DNA of 64,000 nucleotides. Source: Protofrankia sp963555925. GTDB taxonomy: Bacteria > Actinomycetota > Actinomycetes > Frankiales > Frankiaceae. The stretch's first letter is position 1. Every line of letters begins with the position of its first letter. Positions 1-7,549 of this stretch are shown in pieces. Made by a program: the position numbers and the translations under genes. The notes below the pieces were generated by a model. The model searched no databases. It was not told where the DNA came from and saw only the letters and a program-made list of their open reading frames with translations. The stretch lies in the NCBI GenBank assembly GCA_963555925.1, contig CAUVXJ010000056.1:10445-74444 (forward strand), given 5' to 3'.

Positions 1-416
1 ACTACGGCGCGGCCAAAGCGGGTATCGCGGCCTTCACCGTGATCACCGCGCAGGAGCTGGGTCGTTACGGGATCACCGTCAACGCGATCTCGCCGACCGC
101 GCTGACCCGGTTGACCGAGGACCTGGCCTCCGTTCAGGCAATCAAGGAATCCGCCGGTGCCGCCGACCCGCTGGCGCCGGAGAACATCTCCCCGACCGTG
201 GTGTGGCTGGGTAGCGCCGCTTCGAAGGACATAACCGGCCGGGTGTTCTCCGTATTCGGCGGCACCATCACCGTTGTCGAGGGCTGGGTCAACGGTCCGG
301 GCGTCGACCGGCAGGGTCGCTGGTCGCCGGGCGAGCTGTCCGAGGTGATCCCGGACCTGGTCGCGAAGGCGGCGCCCGGGGCCGACATGACAGGCAACCG
401 GCCCGTCCAGGCATAA
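1..416 (+). CDS. Short-chain dehydrogenase/reductase, 3' part only
   Basis: This is the C-terminal 137 codons of an SDR-family NAD(P)-dependent oxidoreductase; the start lies before the window and the reading frame begins at base 3. The first visible residues are YGAAK, the catalytic Tyr-x-x-x-Lys of the family. They are followed by the usual helix and the stretch GITVNAISPTALTRL, where SDRs close over the cofactor. The rest (ISPTVVWLGSAASKDITGRVFSVFGG) fits the C-terminal substrate loop of FabG/HSD-like enzymes. The tail after FGG is longer than in plain FabG and resembles the multifunctional actinobacterial SDRs acting on steroid or acyl substrates. The substrate cannot be told. The gene converges on the P-type ATPase gene, with 36 nt between the stops. 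Confidence 0.85.
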   Translation, partial: YGAAKAGIAAFTVITAQELGRYGITVNAISPTALTRLTEDLASVQAIKESAGAADPLAPENISPTVVWLGSAASKDITGRVFSVFGGTITVVEGWVNGPGVDRQGRWSPGELSEVIPDLVAKAAPGADMTGNRPVQA

Positions 417-452
417 CCGGGGGCTTCGCCCGAGGCCTGTGACGGCGCGGGA

Positions 453-3400
453 TCAGCCCTCCGCACGCCGCCACAGGCCCGGGTGGAGCCAGGCCGGGAG
501 CACGGCTCCGGTGTCCGGGACGACCCGGGCCGCAACCGGCTCCAGCGCCTTGGACAGCAGCGTCCCGCCCGCACAGGCACCGGCCACGATCGTCCAGCCG
601 ACCGGACCGAGCGGGGTACAACCGAAGAAGTGGCTGAGCCCGGGGGTCTGTACGACCGCAACCAACACGGCCGCGGATCCGAGACTGCTCAGCAGCACCG
701 ACCTGCTGCCACCCCCGACCAGGACCGTCTGACCCAGCTGCGCGCCGATCAGAGCAGCCAGCCCCACGGTGTCGGCGTGGCGGCGCCGGCCCGTGAAACG
801 GGCGACCAGCCATGCACCGGATGCGGCGGCCGTGGTGGCGACGGTGCGCACCGCCACTTCCCGGGCGAGTGCGCGGCCGAGCGACTGCTCCGGGCCCTCA
901 CCGAGAAACTGACCCGCCTTGTCGGGGTCGGGTTGGCGCAGCGCCACGGCGAGCCCCGGCGCGAGATCGGTGAGGAGGTTGACCAGCAACAACTGCCGGG
1001 CCGACAACGGCGACGCCCCCGTGGCCACCGACCCGAGCAGGGTGAAGGCGATCTCACCCAGGTTGCCCCCCACAAAGATACCCAACGCCTGGCGGACCGA
1101 GGCCCACATCGCCCGGCCTTCGACCAGAACATCCAGGATCGTCTCAAGCCGGTCATCGGTGACGACCACGTCGGCGGCAGCCCGAGCCGCCGGGGTGCCG
1201 CGTTTGCCCAGGGCGATCCCGACGTCGGCCAGCCGGATCGCGGGGGCGTCATTGGCCCCGTCGCCGGTCATCGCGACCACCTTGCCCAGCCGCTGATAGG
1301 ACTCGACGACGCGCACCTTGTGTGCCGGGGTACCGCGGGCCACCACCGACACCTCAGGCAACAGCGCGTCGAGCGCATCGTCGTCCAACGAATCGATCTC
1401 CGCACCGGTCACGACCCGGCCGCTGTCGAGTACCCCCAGTTCGGTGGCGATCGTCTCCGCGGTGGTCGGATGATCACCTGTGATCATCATGGTCCGGACG
1501 CCCGCGTCGCTCAGTTGGACGAGCGACGGCCCGGCACCGGCCCGGACCGGGTCGGACAGCCCCAGGAAGCCGAGAAAGGTCAGCCCGTCGAGGTCGCTGT
1601 CAGCCAGTTCCCGGGCCGCCACCGGCATCCGCCGTTCAGCGACCGCCAGCACCCGATAGCCACGTCGACCGAGCGCATTGTGTTCACGGTTCAACCGTGC
1701 ACGACTGGCCCGATCAAGAGGGACGCTGCCGTGCACGGTGCGCCACCGGACGCAACGCGGGACAACCGCTTCGGGCGCACCCTTGACGCTGAGGAGCGCG
1801 ACGTTGCCCGCCCGCCCGAGGCAGGCGTGATAGCTGCGGCCCGGTTCGAAAGGCAGCGAGGCCACCGCCGTCCACGACGCCAGGTCGTGGTCGCACCCGA
1901 CGCCGGCGGCAGCCGCTCCCTTCGTCACCGCCCGGTCGGTGGGGTGGGGCAGCTTCGCATCGCTGCCGGCATCGGCCGGGGTGGCGCGCAGTCCGGCAGC
2001 CACGACCCGGCGTTGGCGGGCATCGAGGTCCATCACGGCGGCGGTCCGAGCGCCGTCCGACACCGCCCCCAGACCGATCTTGCCTCTGGTGAGCGTGCCG
2101 GTCTTGTCGAAACACAGCACGTCCACCCGGCCGAGGGTCTCGATGGTCCGCGGGTTTCGTACCAGTGCCCCGCGGACGGACAACCGCCGGGCGGCGGACA
2201 GCTGGGCCGCCGTGGCGAGGAACGGCAGACCCTCGGGCACGGCTGCGACAGCCAGCGCCACTCCCGCGCTCAGCGTGTGACGAACGGGCCGGCCACGGAT
2301 GAGTCCGGACGCGAGCAGCATCCCAGCCGCGCCGATCACCACCGGCACGGTGAACTCGGTGATCGCGGTAAGCCGTGCTTCGACCCCGGCGGCCCTGGCC
2401 GGACCCGCGGCCACGGCCATGCTTCGGCCCGCCTCGGTGGCAAGACCCGTCGCCACGACCACAGCTCTGCCGTGACCGGCGGCCACGGTGGTCCCCTCGT
2501 ACACCATGGACGCCCGGGCGGCCACATGACTGGCTGCGACCGGACGTGGGGACTTCGCGACGGGAAGGGATTCACCGGTCAGCGAGGACTCGTCAACCTC
2601 AAGATCTGTCGCTGTCAGCAGGCGGCCGTCGGCGGGAACGACGTCCCCTGGCCCGATCGAGATCACGTCACCGGGAACGATCTCCTGTGCGGTCACGTCG
2701 ACATCCCGGCGGTCGCGACGCACCTGTGCGCGGACCGCGGACTGGGCGAACAGGCGGGCCAGGGCGGTGTCGGCCCGCCGCTGCTGGACCGCACCCATGA
2801 GCGCGGACAGGACCGCGACACTGACCACCAGACCCGCGTCCAACACCGATCCGGTGGCAGCCGACAGGGCCGCCCCGCCGAGCAGAATGGGCGTCAGCGG
2901 GTTGGAGAACTCCCGGACGAAGGCTCCGACCAGATCCGGCCCGACCGCGCCCACACCGGCCACCTCCGAACGCCGCGCCAGCGCGTCAGCGCGCGAGAGC
3001 CCATCGGGGGTGCTGCCCAGCTGCTCCAGGACACGTCGCGCCGGCAACACGTGCCATGGCGTACGGGGGCTGGTCGGCGGCTGCGGACGCCTCCCGAGAT
3101 CACGTGCAATTCTGATCCCGTTGCCGAGCGACAGCGCGGTCGCCCCGTGCACCATGAGCGTCGAGCGGGTCACCAGTCGGGGACCGGCGCCGGTCAACGC
3201 GACCAGCGCACCCGCGCCGGACCCGATCTGGGCGAGTCGCACCGCGTGCCGGCTCACCGTGGCACCGGCGGCGACAGCCTCCACCATCATCGCCGCAGCC
3301 GAGAGATCCCGACCGACGAGGACGTCCGCCCCCCAGGCCGGGGAACCATCGTGGTCATCGACCCCGACACCGCAGTCGGCGCTGCCCACCGCGGCGCGCC

Positions 3401-4961
3401 GGTGTGAGACGACGAGAACACCGCCACGCTCGGCCTGAAGATCGGCGATGGCCGCCACCAGCCGCCGTCCGCCCGGGACCAGCGGAAACCCGCGACCGTC
3501 GGTCGGACCTCGCTCGCCCTGCGCCACACACACCGTGAGTCCGCTGCGACGACAGGACGCCAGCAGCGCCTCGCTCGCCGGCGCGCGCTCGGGAATCGCC
3601 GAGACGACTGCCATCAGGCTGCTGCCCTGCGTGAGGCCGAGGATCGTCACAGCCCCCTCGGCTTCCAACCGCTGGGTCTCCTGGATGCCCGAGCAGCCGT
3701 ACGGAGCCAGCCGGTCCAGCCGATCCAGCGGGGCGAGCGTCCAACCGTCCCGGGTGACCAACGCGGCCGGATCGGTCGGCCGGAACAGCGCATAGGCCCG
3801 GACTGCGACCTCGCTCGGGTCCGCGCCGTCCACGGGGATGACCTCGCCGACAGCAAGCATGGGACCTACCAGAATGTCGTGATCGATCACGATCGTGTCG
3901 ACCCGGTCGAGCCGCCGCAGGGCCTCGGGACGCATCACGTGGACACCGCGGCGCGCCAGCACCCACATGAGATGGTGGGAGAATCCCTCCCGGCCGAACC
4001 GCACGGGACGCGGTAGCAGGGCAATGCCGGCTACAGCTGCACGGCGCGGGTCGCCGGTGGCGGCCGCGGTGGCCCCGAACGCCGCCAGCGCGCCGATCCC
4101 GGCAGCGTCGGCGTACCGCTCCAGCGGCCCTCTCGGCAGCGGTCGGGGCCGCTCGCCGGCCACCGAGTCGGCTGCGGCCCGGTCCGGATCGCCGAGCAGA
4201 TCGTCGCCGGCCGCGACAAAGGCGTTACGGCGGGCGCAGGCGGCCGCGAGGGCTTCGGCTCGAAGCACCGCATCGACACCGATAGCGACGTCCCCGTGCG
4301 CCAGCCCCATCGCGGTTGCGTTGGCCACCGCCAGGACGATGTCCGCCCGCTCCAGGCCGATCGCCCGCTCCAGGATCCCCCGCAGTCGCGGCTGGGTGTC
4401 GACGACCGTGACGAGCGAGGCCAGCTCGATCGGCAATGGCAGCCAGCGGGCGACCCGACCCGCCGACGCCACCCCAAAAGCGACCCCGTCTGCGACCAGC
4501 GCGGTAGCCGCCCGCACCACGGGAGCCGGCGAATCCGGCGGATCGGGCAGCCTCGGGCGGCTGTGGCTGTCCGCTTCGATCAGCGCCCCACCGCCACCAC
4601 CCCCCGCAGCGCCGCTGACGTCGGTAACGCTGGCGTCAAGGCGCTCAACCCGCTCGACGACCGCCGTCAACTCGCGCTGGGTCGGATAGGGATCGGCCAG
4701 CGCGAGCAGAACACGTCCCAGCGGTGCGTTGACCCGTGCCCACACGACCCCCGGACAACGCTCGAGTTCCTGCTCCAGCAGCCTGCGCCGTGCCTCGCCC
4801 GACGGACCCCAAACGCTGTGCACCGTGACACTTGCCCGGGACCGGGCAATCGGATCGTCGGGTGAGAAAGCGACGGCGGGCTCCATCCGATCCAGAAACG
4901 GTCTCGCCACCGACGCGAGCCCCATGCCGGACAGCAGGTGCCTAACCCCTGCAAGGGGCAT
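453..4961 (-). CDS. Giant P-type cation-transporting ATPase, CtpI-like
   Basis: This is a 1502-aa P-type ATPase, about twice the usual length, matching the mycobacterial CtpI type. The C-terminal half is a complete pump: TGES actuator motif near residue 793, phosphorylated Asp952 in DKTGTLT, GDGANDAP near residue 1234, and hydrophobic segments on both sides. The N-terminal half looks like a second, decayed pump module: near residue 357, VDTIVIDHDILVGP stands where VDVLCFDKTGTL stands in the active half, so the invariant DKTG is lost. I chose the ATG at 4961 because GGGAGG lies 7 nt before it and the frame upstream reads like non-coding DNA; the open frame continues to 5192. The transported ion is unknown. 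It is probably an inner-membrane exporter. It is transcribed divergently from the small membrane-protein gene at 5335. Confidence 0.9.
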   Translation of the reverse strand: MPLAGVRHLLSGMGLASVARPFLDRMEPAVAFSPDDPIARSRASVTVHSVWGPSGEARRRLLEQELERCPGVVWARVNAPLGRVLLALADPYPTQRELTAVVERVERLDASVTDVSGAAGGGGGGALIEADSHSRPRLPDPPDSPAPVVRAATALVADGVAFGVASAGRVARWLPLPIELASLVTVVDTQPRLRGILERAIGLERADIVLAVANATAMGLAHGDVAIGVDAVLRAEALAAACARRNAFVAAGDDLLGDPDRAAADSVAGERPRPLPRGPLERYADAAGIGALAAFGATAAATGDPRRAAVAGIALLPRPVRFGREGFSHHLMWVLARRGVHVMRPEALRRLDRVDTIVIDHDILVGPMLAVGEVIPVDGADPSEVAVRAYALFRPTDPAALVTRDGWTLAPLDRLDRLAPYGCSGIQETQRLEAEGAVTILGLTQGSSLMAVVSAIPERAPASEALLASCRRSGLTVCVAQGERGPTDGRGFPLVPGGRRLVAAIADLQAERGGVLVVSHRRAAVGSADCGVGVDDHDGSPAWGADVLVGRDLSAAAMMVEAVAAGATVSRHAVRLAQIGSGAGALVALTGAGPRLVTRSTLMVHGATALSLGNGIRIARDLGRRPQPPTSPRTPWHVLPARRVLEQLGSTPDGLSRADALARRSEVAGVGAVGPDLVGAFVREFSNPLTPILLGGAALSAATGSVLDAGLVVSVAVLSALMGAVQQRRADTALARLFAQSAVRAQVRRDRRDVDVTAQEIVPGDVISIGPGDVVPADGRLLTATDLEVDESSLTGESLPVAKSPRPVAASHVAARASMVYEGTTVAAGHGRAVVVATGLATEAGRSMAVAAGPARAAGVEARLTAITEFTVPVVIGAAGMLLASGLIRGRPVRHTLSAGVALAVAAVPEGLPFLATAAQLSAARRLSVRGALVRNPRTIETLGRVDVLCFDKTGTLTRGKIGLGAVSDGARTAAVMDLDARQRRVVAAGLRATPADAGSDAKLPHPTDRAVTKGAAAAGVGCDHDLASWTAVASLPFEPGRSYHACLGRAGNVALLSVKGAPEAVVPRCVRWRTVHGSVPLDRASRARLNREHNALGRRGYRVLAVAERRMPVAARELADSDLDGLTFLGFLGLSDPVRAGAGPSLVQLSDAGVRTMMITGDHPTTAETIATELGVLDSGRVVTGAEIDSLDDDALDALLPEVSVVARGTPAHKVRVVESYQRLGKVVAMTGDGANDAPAIRLADVGIALGKRGTPAARAAADVVVTDDRLETILDVLVEGRAMWASVRQALGIFVGGNLGEIAFTLLGSVATGASPLSARQLLLVNLLTDLAPGLAVALRQPDPDKAGQFLGEGPEQSLGRALAREVAVRTVATTAAASGAWLVARFTGRRRHADTVGLAALIGAQLGQTVLVGGGSRSVLLSSLGSAAVLVAVVQTPGLSHFFGCTPLGPVGWTIVAGACAGGTLLSKALEPVAARVVPDTGAVLPAWLHPGLWRRAEG

Positions 4962-5189
4962 CTGCACCCTCCCGTCATCACCGTAAGATTCTTTGCGGTC
5001 ACCAGAGGCCAGCACGTCAAGCGGCAGCCTCCACCGCCACGCCACCAGGACCAAGCGGCTCCGACCGTCGACCGGCCACCGTCCTGACCGGCCACAGCCC
5101 GGCCGGTGCGTGTAGCTGGCCCGATACCCCGACGCGGGCGTTAAACACCCGGTCCAGGCACGCCGGCGCCTCCGGGGCTCAACCGCGAG

Positions 5190-5330
5190 CAAAAGATCGA
5201 TGCAAAAATCGATGCAAACTTGACAAAAAGTAAAAAATTTACTTCAAGGAAAGGTGGAGGTTTCGATTTTGAGATCTCCCGTTTACCTGTGGTTCCCCTG
5301 CGGGAGGATGAACACATAACGGAAAGGAGG
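5190..5330. promoter_or_regulatory. AT-rich divergent control region with paired repeats
   Basis: This lies in the 373-nt gap between the divergent ATPase and small membrane-protein genes and is strikingly AT-rich for this genome. It holds an 11-nt direct repeat, ATCGATGCAAA, at 5196-5206 and 5208-5218, exactly 12 nt apart. Just after comes a perfect inverted repeat, AAGTAAA/TTTACTT, at 5228-5244. TTGACA occurs at 5220-5225 but no convincing -10 box follows. An AAAGGAGG ribosome site lies at 5323-5330. The spacing suggests operator sites for a regulator of one or both genes (inference). The rest of the gap, 4962-5189, shows nothing recognisable. Confidence 0.45.
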
Positions 5331-5334
5331 TCCA

Positions 5335-5796
5335 ATGCCTAGCAGGACAGACGACCAGGCACAGGACACGGCACGGGACAACGGCACGACCGCCGCGGAA
5401 GCCAGCGAGGAGCGTGACGATCAAAGCGTCGGCAACGGCCGCGCCCGCGACGCAGGTCAACGCGAAGTGGGACGCCCGCACACGGCGACGCTGCGGACAC
5501 CGTTCGCCACAGCCCGTATCGAGGTGCCCCGCGCTCCGGGTAAGAGCATGAAGGTGGGTCCGGTCAGGCTGCCATCACCAGCCCAGACCGCCTTCTACCT
5601 CGGCCTGGGTGCGCTTGCCGTGGCGGAGGTCGTTGAGTGGCCGATCGCAGCGGCAATCGGCGTGGGCACCTACGTAGCCCAGCACAGCCGTGGCGGCGAA
5701 TCGGCGTCGCAGGCGCGTCGAGAGGCTCCCACCCGCGGAGGGCCCGAGATGCGACGAGAGGCCCAGACTTCACCGGACGCGCCCGCCGAAGCCTAA
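5335..5796 (+). CDS. Small membrane protein of unknown function
   Basis: 153 aa, not recognised as a named family. Residues 1-75 are hydrophilic and rich in Asp, Arg and Ala. From about residue 83 there is a hydrophobic stretch (TAFYLGLGALAVAEVVEWP, then IAAAIGVGTYVAQ) that could form one long or two short membrane segments. The tail is polar and Arg/Glu-rich. The start is well supported: AAAGGAGG ends 4 nt before the ATG. Its divergent pairing with the CtpI-like ATPase suggests a joint role or shared regulation, but that is inference. Its TAA stop is part of the dispersed TAAGAGCG repeat. Confidence 0.7.
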   Translation: MPSRTDDQAQDTARDNGTTAAEASEERDDQSVGNGRARDAGQREVGRPHTATLRTPFATARIEVPRAPGKSMKVGPVRLPSPAQTAFYLGLGALAVAEVVEWPIAAAIGVGTYVAQHSRGGESASQARREAPTRGGPEMRREAQTSPDAPAEA

Positions 5797-5820
5797 GAGC
5801 GACCGGCAGTAGGGACACGG
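5794..5820 (+). repeat. TAAGAGCG repeat, copy A
   Basis: A copy of the dispersed repeat TAAGAGCG(C/A)CCGGCARYAGGGAC. Its first three bases are the TAA stop codon of the preceding gene. The following ATCAAGGA also resembles the extended copies at 34089 and 37906. No inverted partner is seen nearby. Confidence 0.7.
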
Positions 5821-5867
5821 ATCAAGGACGGTGGTACTCACCGCAACAATTATATGATCATCAATAC

Positions 5868-5892
5868 AAGGACCGGCATGTGGCCGGTCCTT
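5868..5892. terminator. Hairpin, possible terminator
   Basis: Perfect 10-bp stem AAGGACCGGC/GCCGGTCCTT with a 5-nt loop, 72 nt after the stop of the small membrane-protein gene. There is no T run after it, as is common for actinobacterial terminators. Terminator function is inferred from position. Confidence 0.45.
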
Positions 5893-5932
5893 CAGCTCGC
5901 AGTGGGCGGTGGCGACGCAGGGGTCGCTCAGT

Positions 5933-6018
5933 ACACCGTGCCTGGTAGACACCGTGCCTGGTCAGACAGCGCGCCGGTCGGGGACCGTGTCCATCAGGCC
6001 GCGTGTCCATCAGGCCGC
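5933..6018. repeat. Two short tandem repeats in intergenic DNA
   Basis: ACACCGTGCCTGGT occurs at 5933-5946 and 5949-5962. The 16-nt unit GTGTCCATCAGGCCGC occurs twice head to tail at 5987-6002 and 6003-6018. They lie in the 654-nt gap 5797-6450, which otherwise holds repeat copy A, a hairpin and one small open frame. The second repeat overlaps the 3' end of that frame. Confidence 0.75.
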
Positions 6019-6120
6019 GTGGGTAGCCGATGCCCGCCACCGTCGGAACAGCGAGGCTACGAGTGCGAACACGGCGGCGCTGAGCGCTTCCGCCACCAAG
6101 GTCAAGATAATCTCCGACAC
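6010..6120 (-). CDS. Possible 36-aa membrane protein
   Basis: A short frame on the minus strand reads GTG then SEIILTLVAEALSAAV, FALVASLFRRWRASATHAA and TGA. GAGGAG lies 4 nt before the GTG. The product would have one hydrophobic helix of about 20 residues followed by a basic end (RRWR), the usual layout of small single-pass membrane proteins. It stands alone in the gap, opposite to the cyclophilin gene. No family is recognised. The case rests only on the ribosome site, hydrophobicity and lack of a competing frame, so a chance frame is possible. Confidence 0.4.
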   Translation of the reverse strand: MSEIILTLVAEALSAAVFALVASLFRRWRASATHAA

Positions 6121-6450
6121 GGCACTCCTCGTGGACGAACCCCTTGGGGACCATCCACAGAATAGGTTTCATACGAGCGAAGGAGAGGAGTCTCACGCAG
6201 GAGAAAATCGTGAACATACGGCTAACGACCGGATCACCGTCGGCACCTCATCGGCCTCCCTGGCCTGCCCAGTGGGCATCGATCCGCGCGATCGGAGATC
6301 CATCGGACGGGCCTAGTACTCTCCATGAACAGACCCTCACCGGAGCCGGACGAAGCCGCCCGTATCCGCAACGGCCAGCCAGCCGAGGGCGACGCGATCA
6401 TGGATACTGTCGCGGCGCCGGCGGCCCCAAGGAACCAAGGAGACCGACAG

Positions 6451-7317
6451 GTGGTGACGTCCAAGACGCGGCGACGGCGCGAGCTTGCCGCCGCGAGGAT
6501 CACCCGCCAGACGGAACGCCGCGCGGCTGAGCGACGCCGCCGCCAGCGCTTGATCGCCGTCATCGCCGCGGGCGTCGTGGTAGTACTCACCGGCACGGTC
6601 ACCGGGGTGCTGCTGTTCGCCGGTAACGACGACAAGGCCACCGTCTCAGCGTCGGCATCGGCGACCCCGTCCGCACCTGCGGTGCCATCCGGGTCACCAT
6701 CATCCGCGGCGTCCGCCGCGCCCGCGTCGACGAAGGTCGGCCCCTGCACCTACACCTCGGACGGCCGGGATCCGTCGCGGCCGGTGAGCCTGCCCGCGGC
6801 AGCCGACACCGTCGACCAGTCCCCCGCCACGATGGTCATCACCACGAGCAAGGGCACGATCAAGGCAGCGCTGGACGCGGCGAAAGCTCCCTGCACCGTT
6901 CACGCCCTGCTCACCATGGCCAATGCCAAGTACTTCGACGGCACCCCCTGCCATCGCGAAACCGCCGAGAACATCTTCGTGTTGCAGTGCGGTGACCCGA
7001 CCGGTTCCAGCCAGGGCGGACCGGGCTTCGCCTACGCCAACGAGAACACCGACGGCGCCACGTACACCCGCGGCGTGATCGCCATGGCCAACGCCGGTGC
7101 GAACACCAACGGCAGCCAGTTTTTCCTCATCTACAAGGACCCGAACGCCACCGGTGTGCAGGCGCTGGGAAGCAACTACACGATAGTCGGCAAGATCACC
7201 GATGGTCTCAGCATCCTCGACGCCCTTACCTCCCCCGGTATCGAGGGGGGCAGCACCGACGGCGCCCCCGTCAGCAAGGCGCAGATCACATCCGTGACCC
7301 TGACCCAGACCGCCTGA
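6451..7317 (+). CDS. Membrane-anchored cyclophilin-type peptidyl-prolyl isomerase
   Basis: 288 aa. It should catalyse cis-trans isomerisation of prolyl peptide bonds outside the membrane. Order: basic N-terminus (residues 7-33), one membrane helix (about 34-57), an Ala/Ser/Pro-rich linker, then a cyclophilin domain from about 125 to the end. The family motif NGSQFFLIY begins near residue 220. Two Cys lie in the core (TPCHRE and VLQCGD) and could form a disulfide. I chose GTG 6451 because AAGGAG precedes it by 8 nt; an in-frame ATG at 6325 would add 42 residues. The mycobacterial homologue ppiB is also close to rel, which fits the location here. Substrates are not indicated. Confidence 0.88.
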   Translation: MVTSKTRRRRELAAARITRQTERRAAERRRRQRLIAVIAAGVVVVLTGTVTGVLLFAGNDDKATVSASASATPSAPAVPSGSPSSAASAAPASTKVGPCTYTSDGRDPSRPVSLPAAADTVDQSPATMVITTSKGTIKAALDAAKAPCTVHALLTMANAKYFDGTPCHRETAENIFVLQCGDPTGSSQGGPGFAYANENTDGATYTRGVIAMANAGANTNGSQFFLIYKDPNATGVQALGSNYTIVGKITDGLSILDALTSPGIEGGSTDGAPVSKAQITSVTLTQTA

Positions 7318-7385
7318 CTCAGAGGGCCGCCTGACCCCGACCGCGTCCGGCCGCACCCCCACGTGTGTCGACCTGTCGGCCCGGC

Positions 7386-7454
7386 ACGAGTGGAAGGTAG
7401 ACGTACATCCTGTGTCCGATTTATGGCTTTCTGGGACGGCAACCTTCCACTCGT
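7386..7454. repeat. 69-bp palindromic element, family ACGAGTGGAAGG, copy 1
   Basis: Perfect 13-bp terminal inverted repeats, ACGAGTGGAAGGT at 7386-7398 and ACCTTCCACTCGT at 7442-7454. A related element of exactly the same length lies at 33772-33840 in the opposite orientation and shares the ends and the inner GACGTACAT. It sits between the cyclophilin and helicase genes, which converge, so it may also act as a two-way terminator. Confidence 0.7.
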
Positions 7455-7549
7455 CACAGCATGGGAAGCAGGACGCGGGGACCGAGCCGGACGGGTGGCG
7501 GGCGACGGGCGGATCCCGGGATGCGGGCCGGATGACGCGCCGCGGGCCG

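Noticed and set aside
483..3407. 974-codon open frame opposite the P-type ATPase gene
   Set aside because: It is antisense to a gene with clear motifs; its product is Arg/Gly/Pro-rich without domains, as expected from GC-rich antisense frames.
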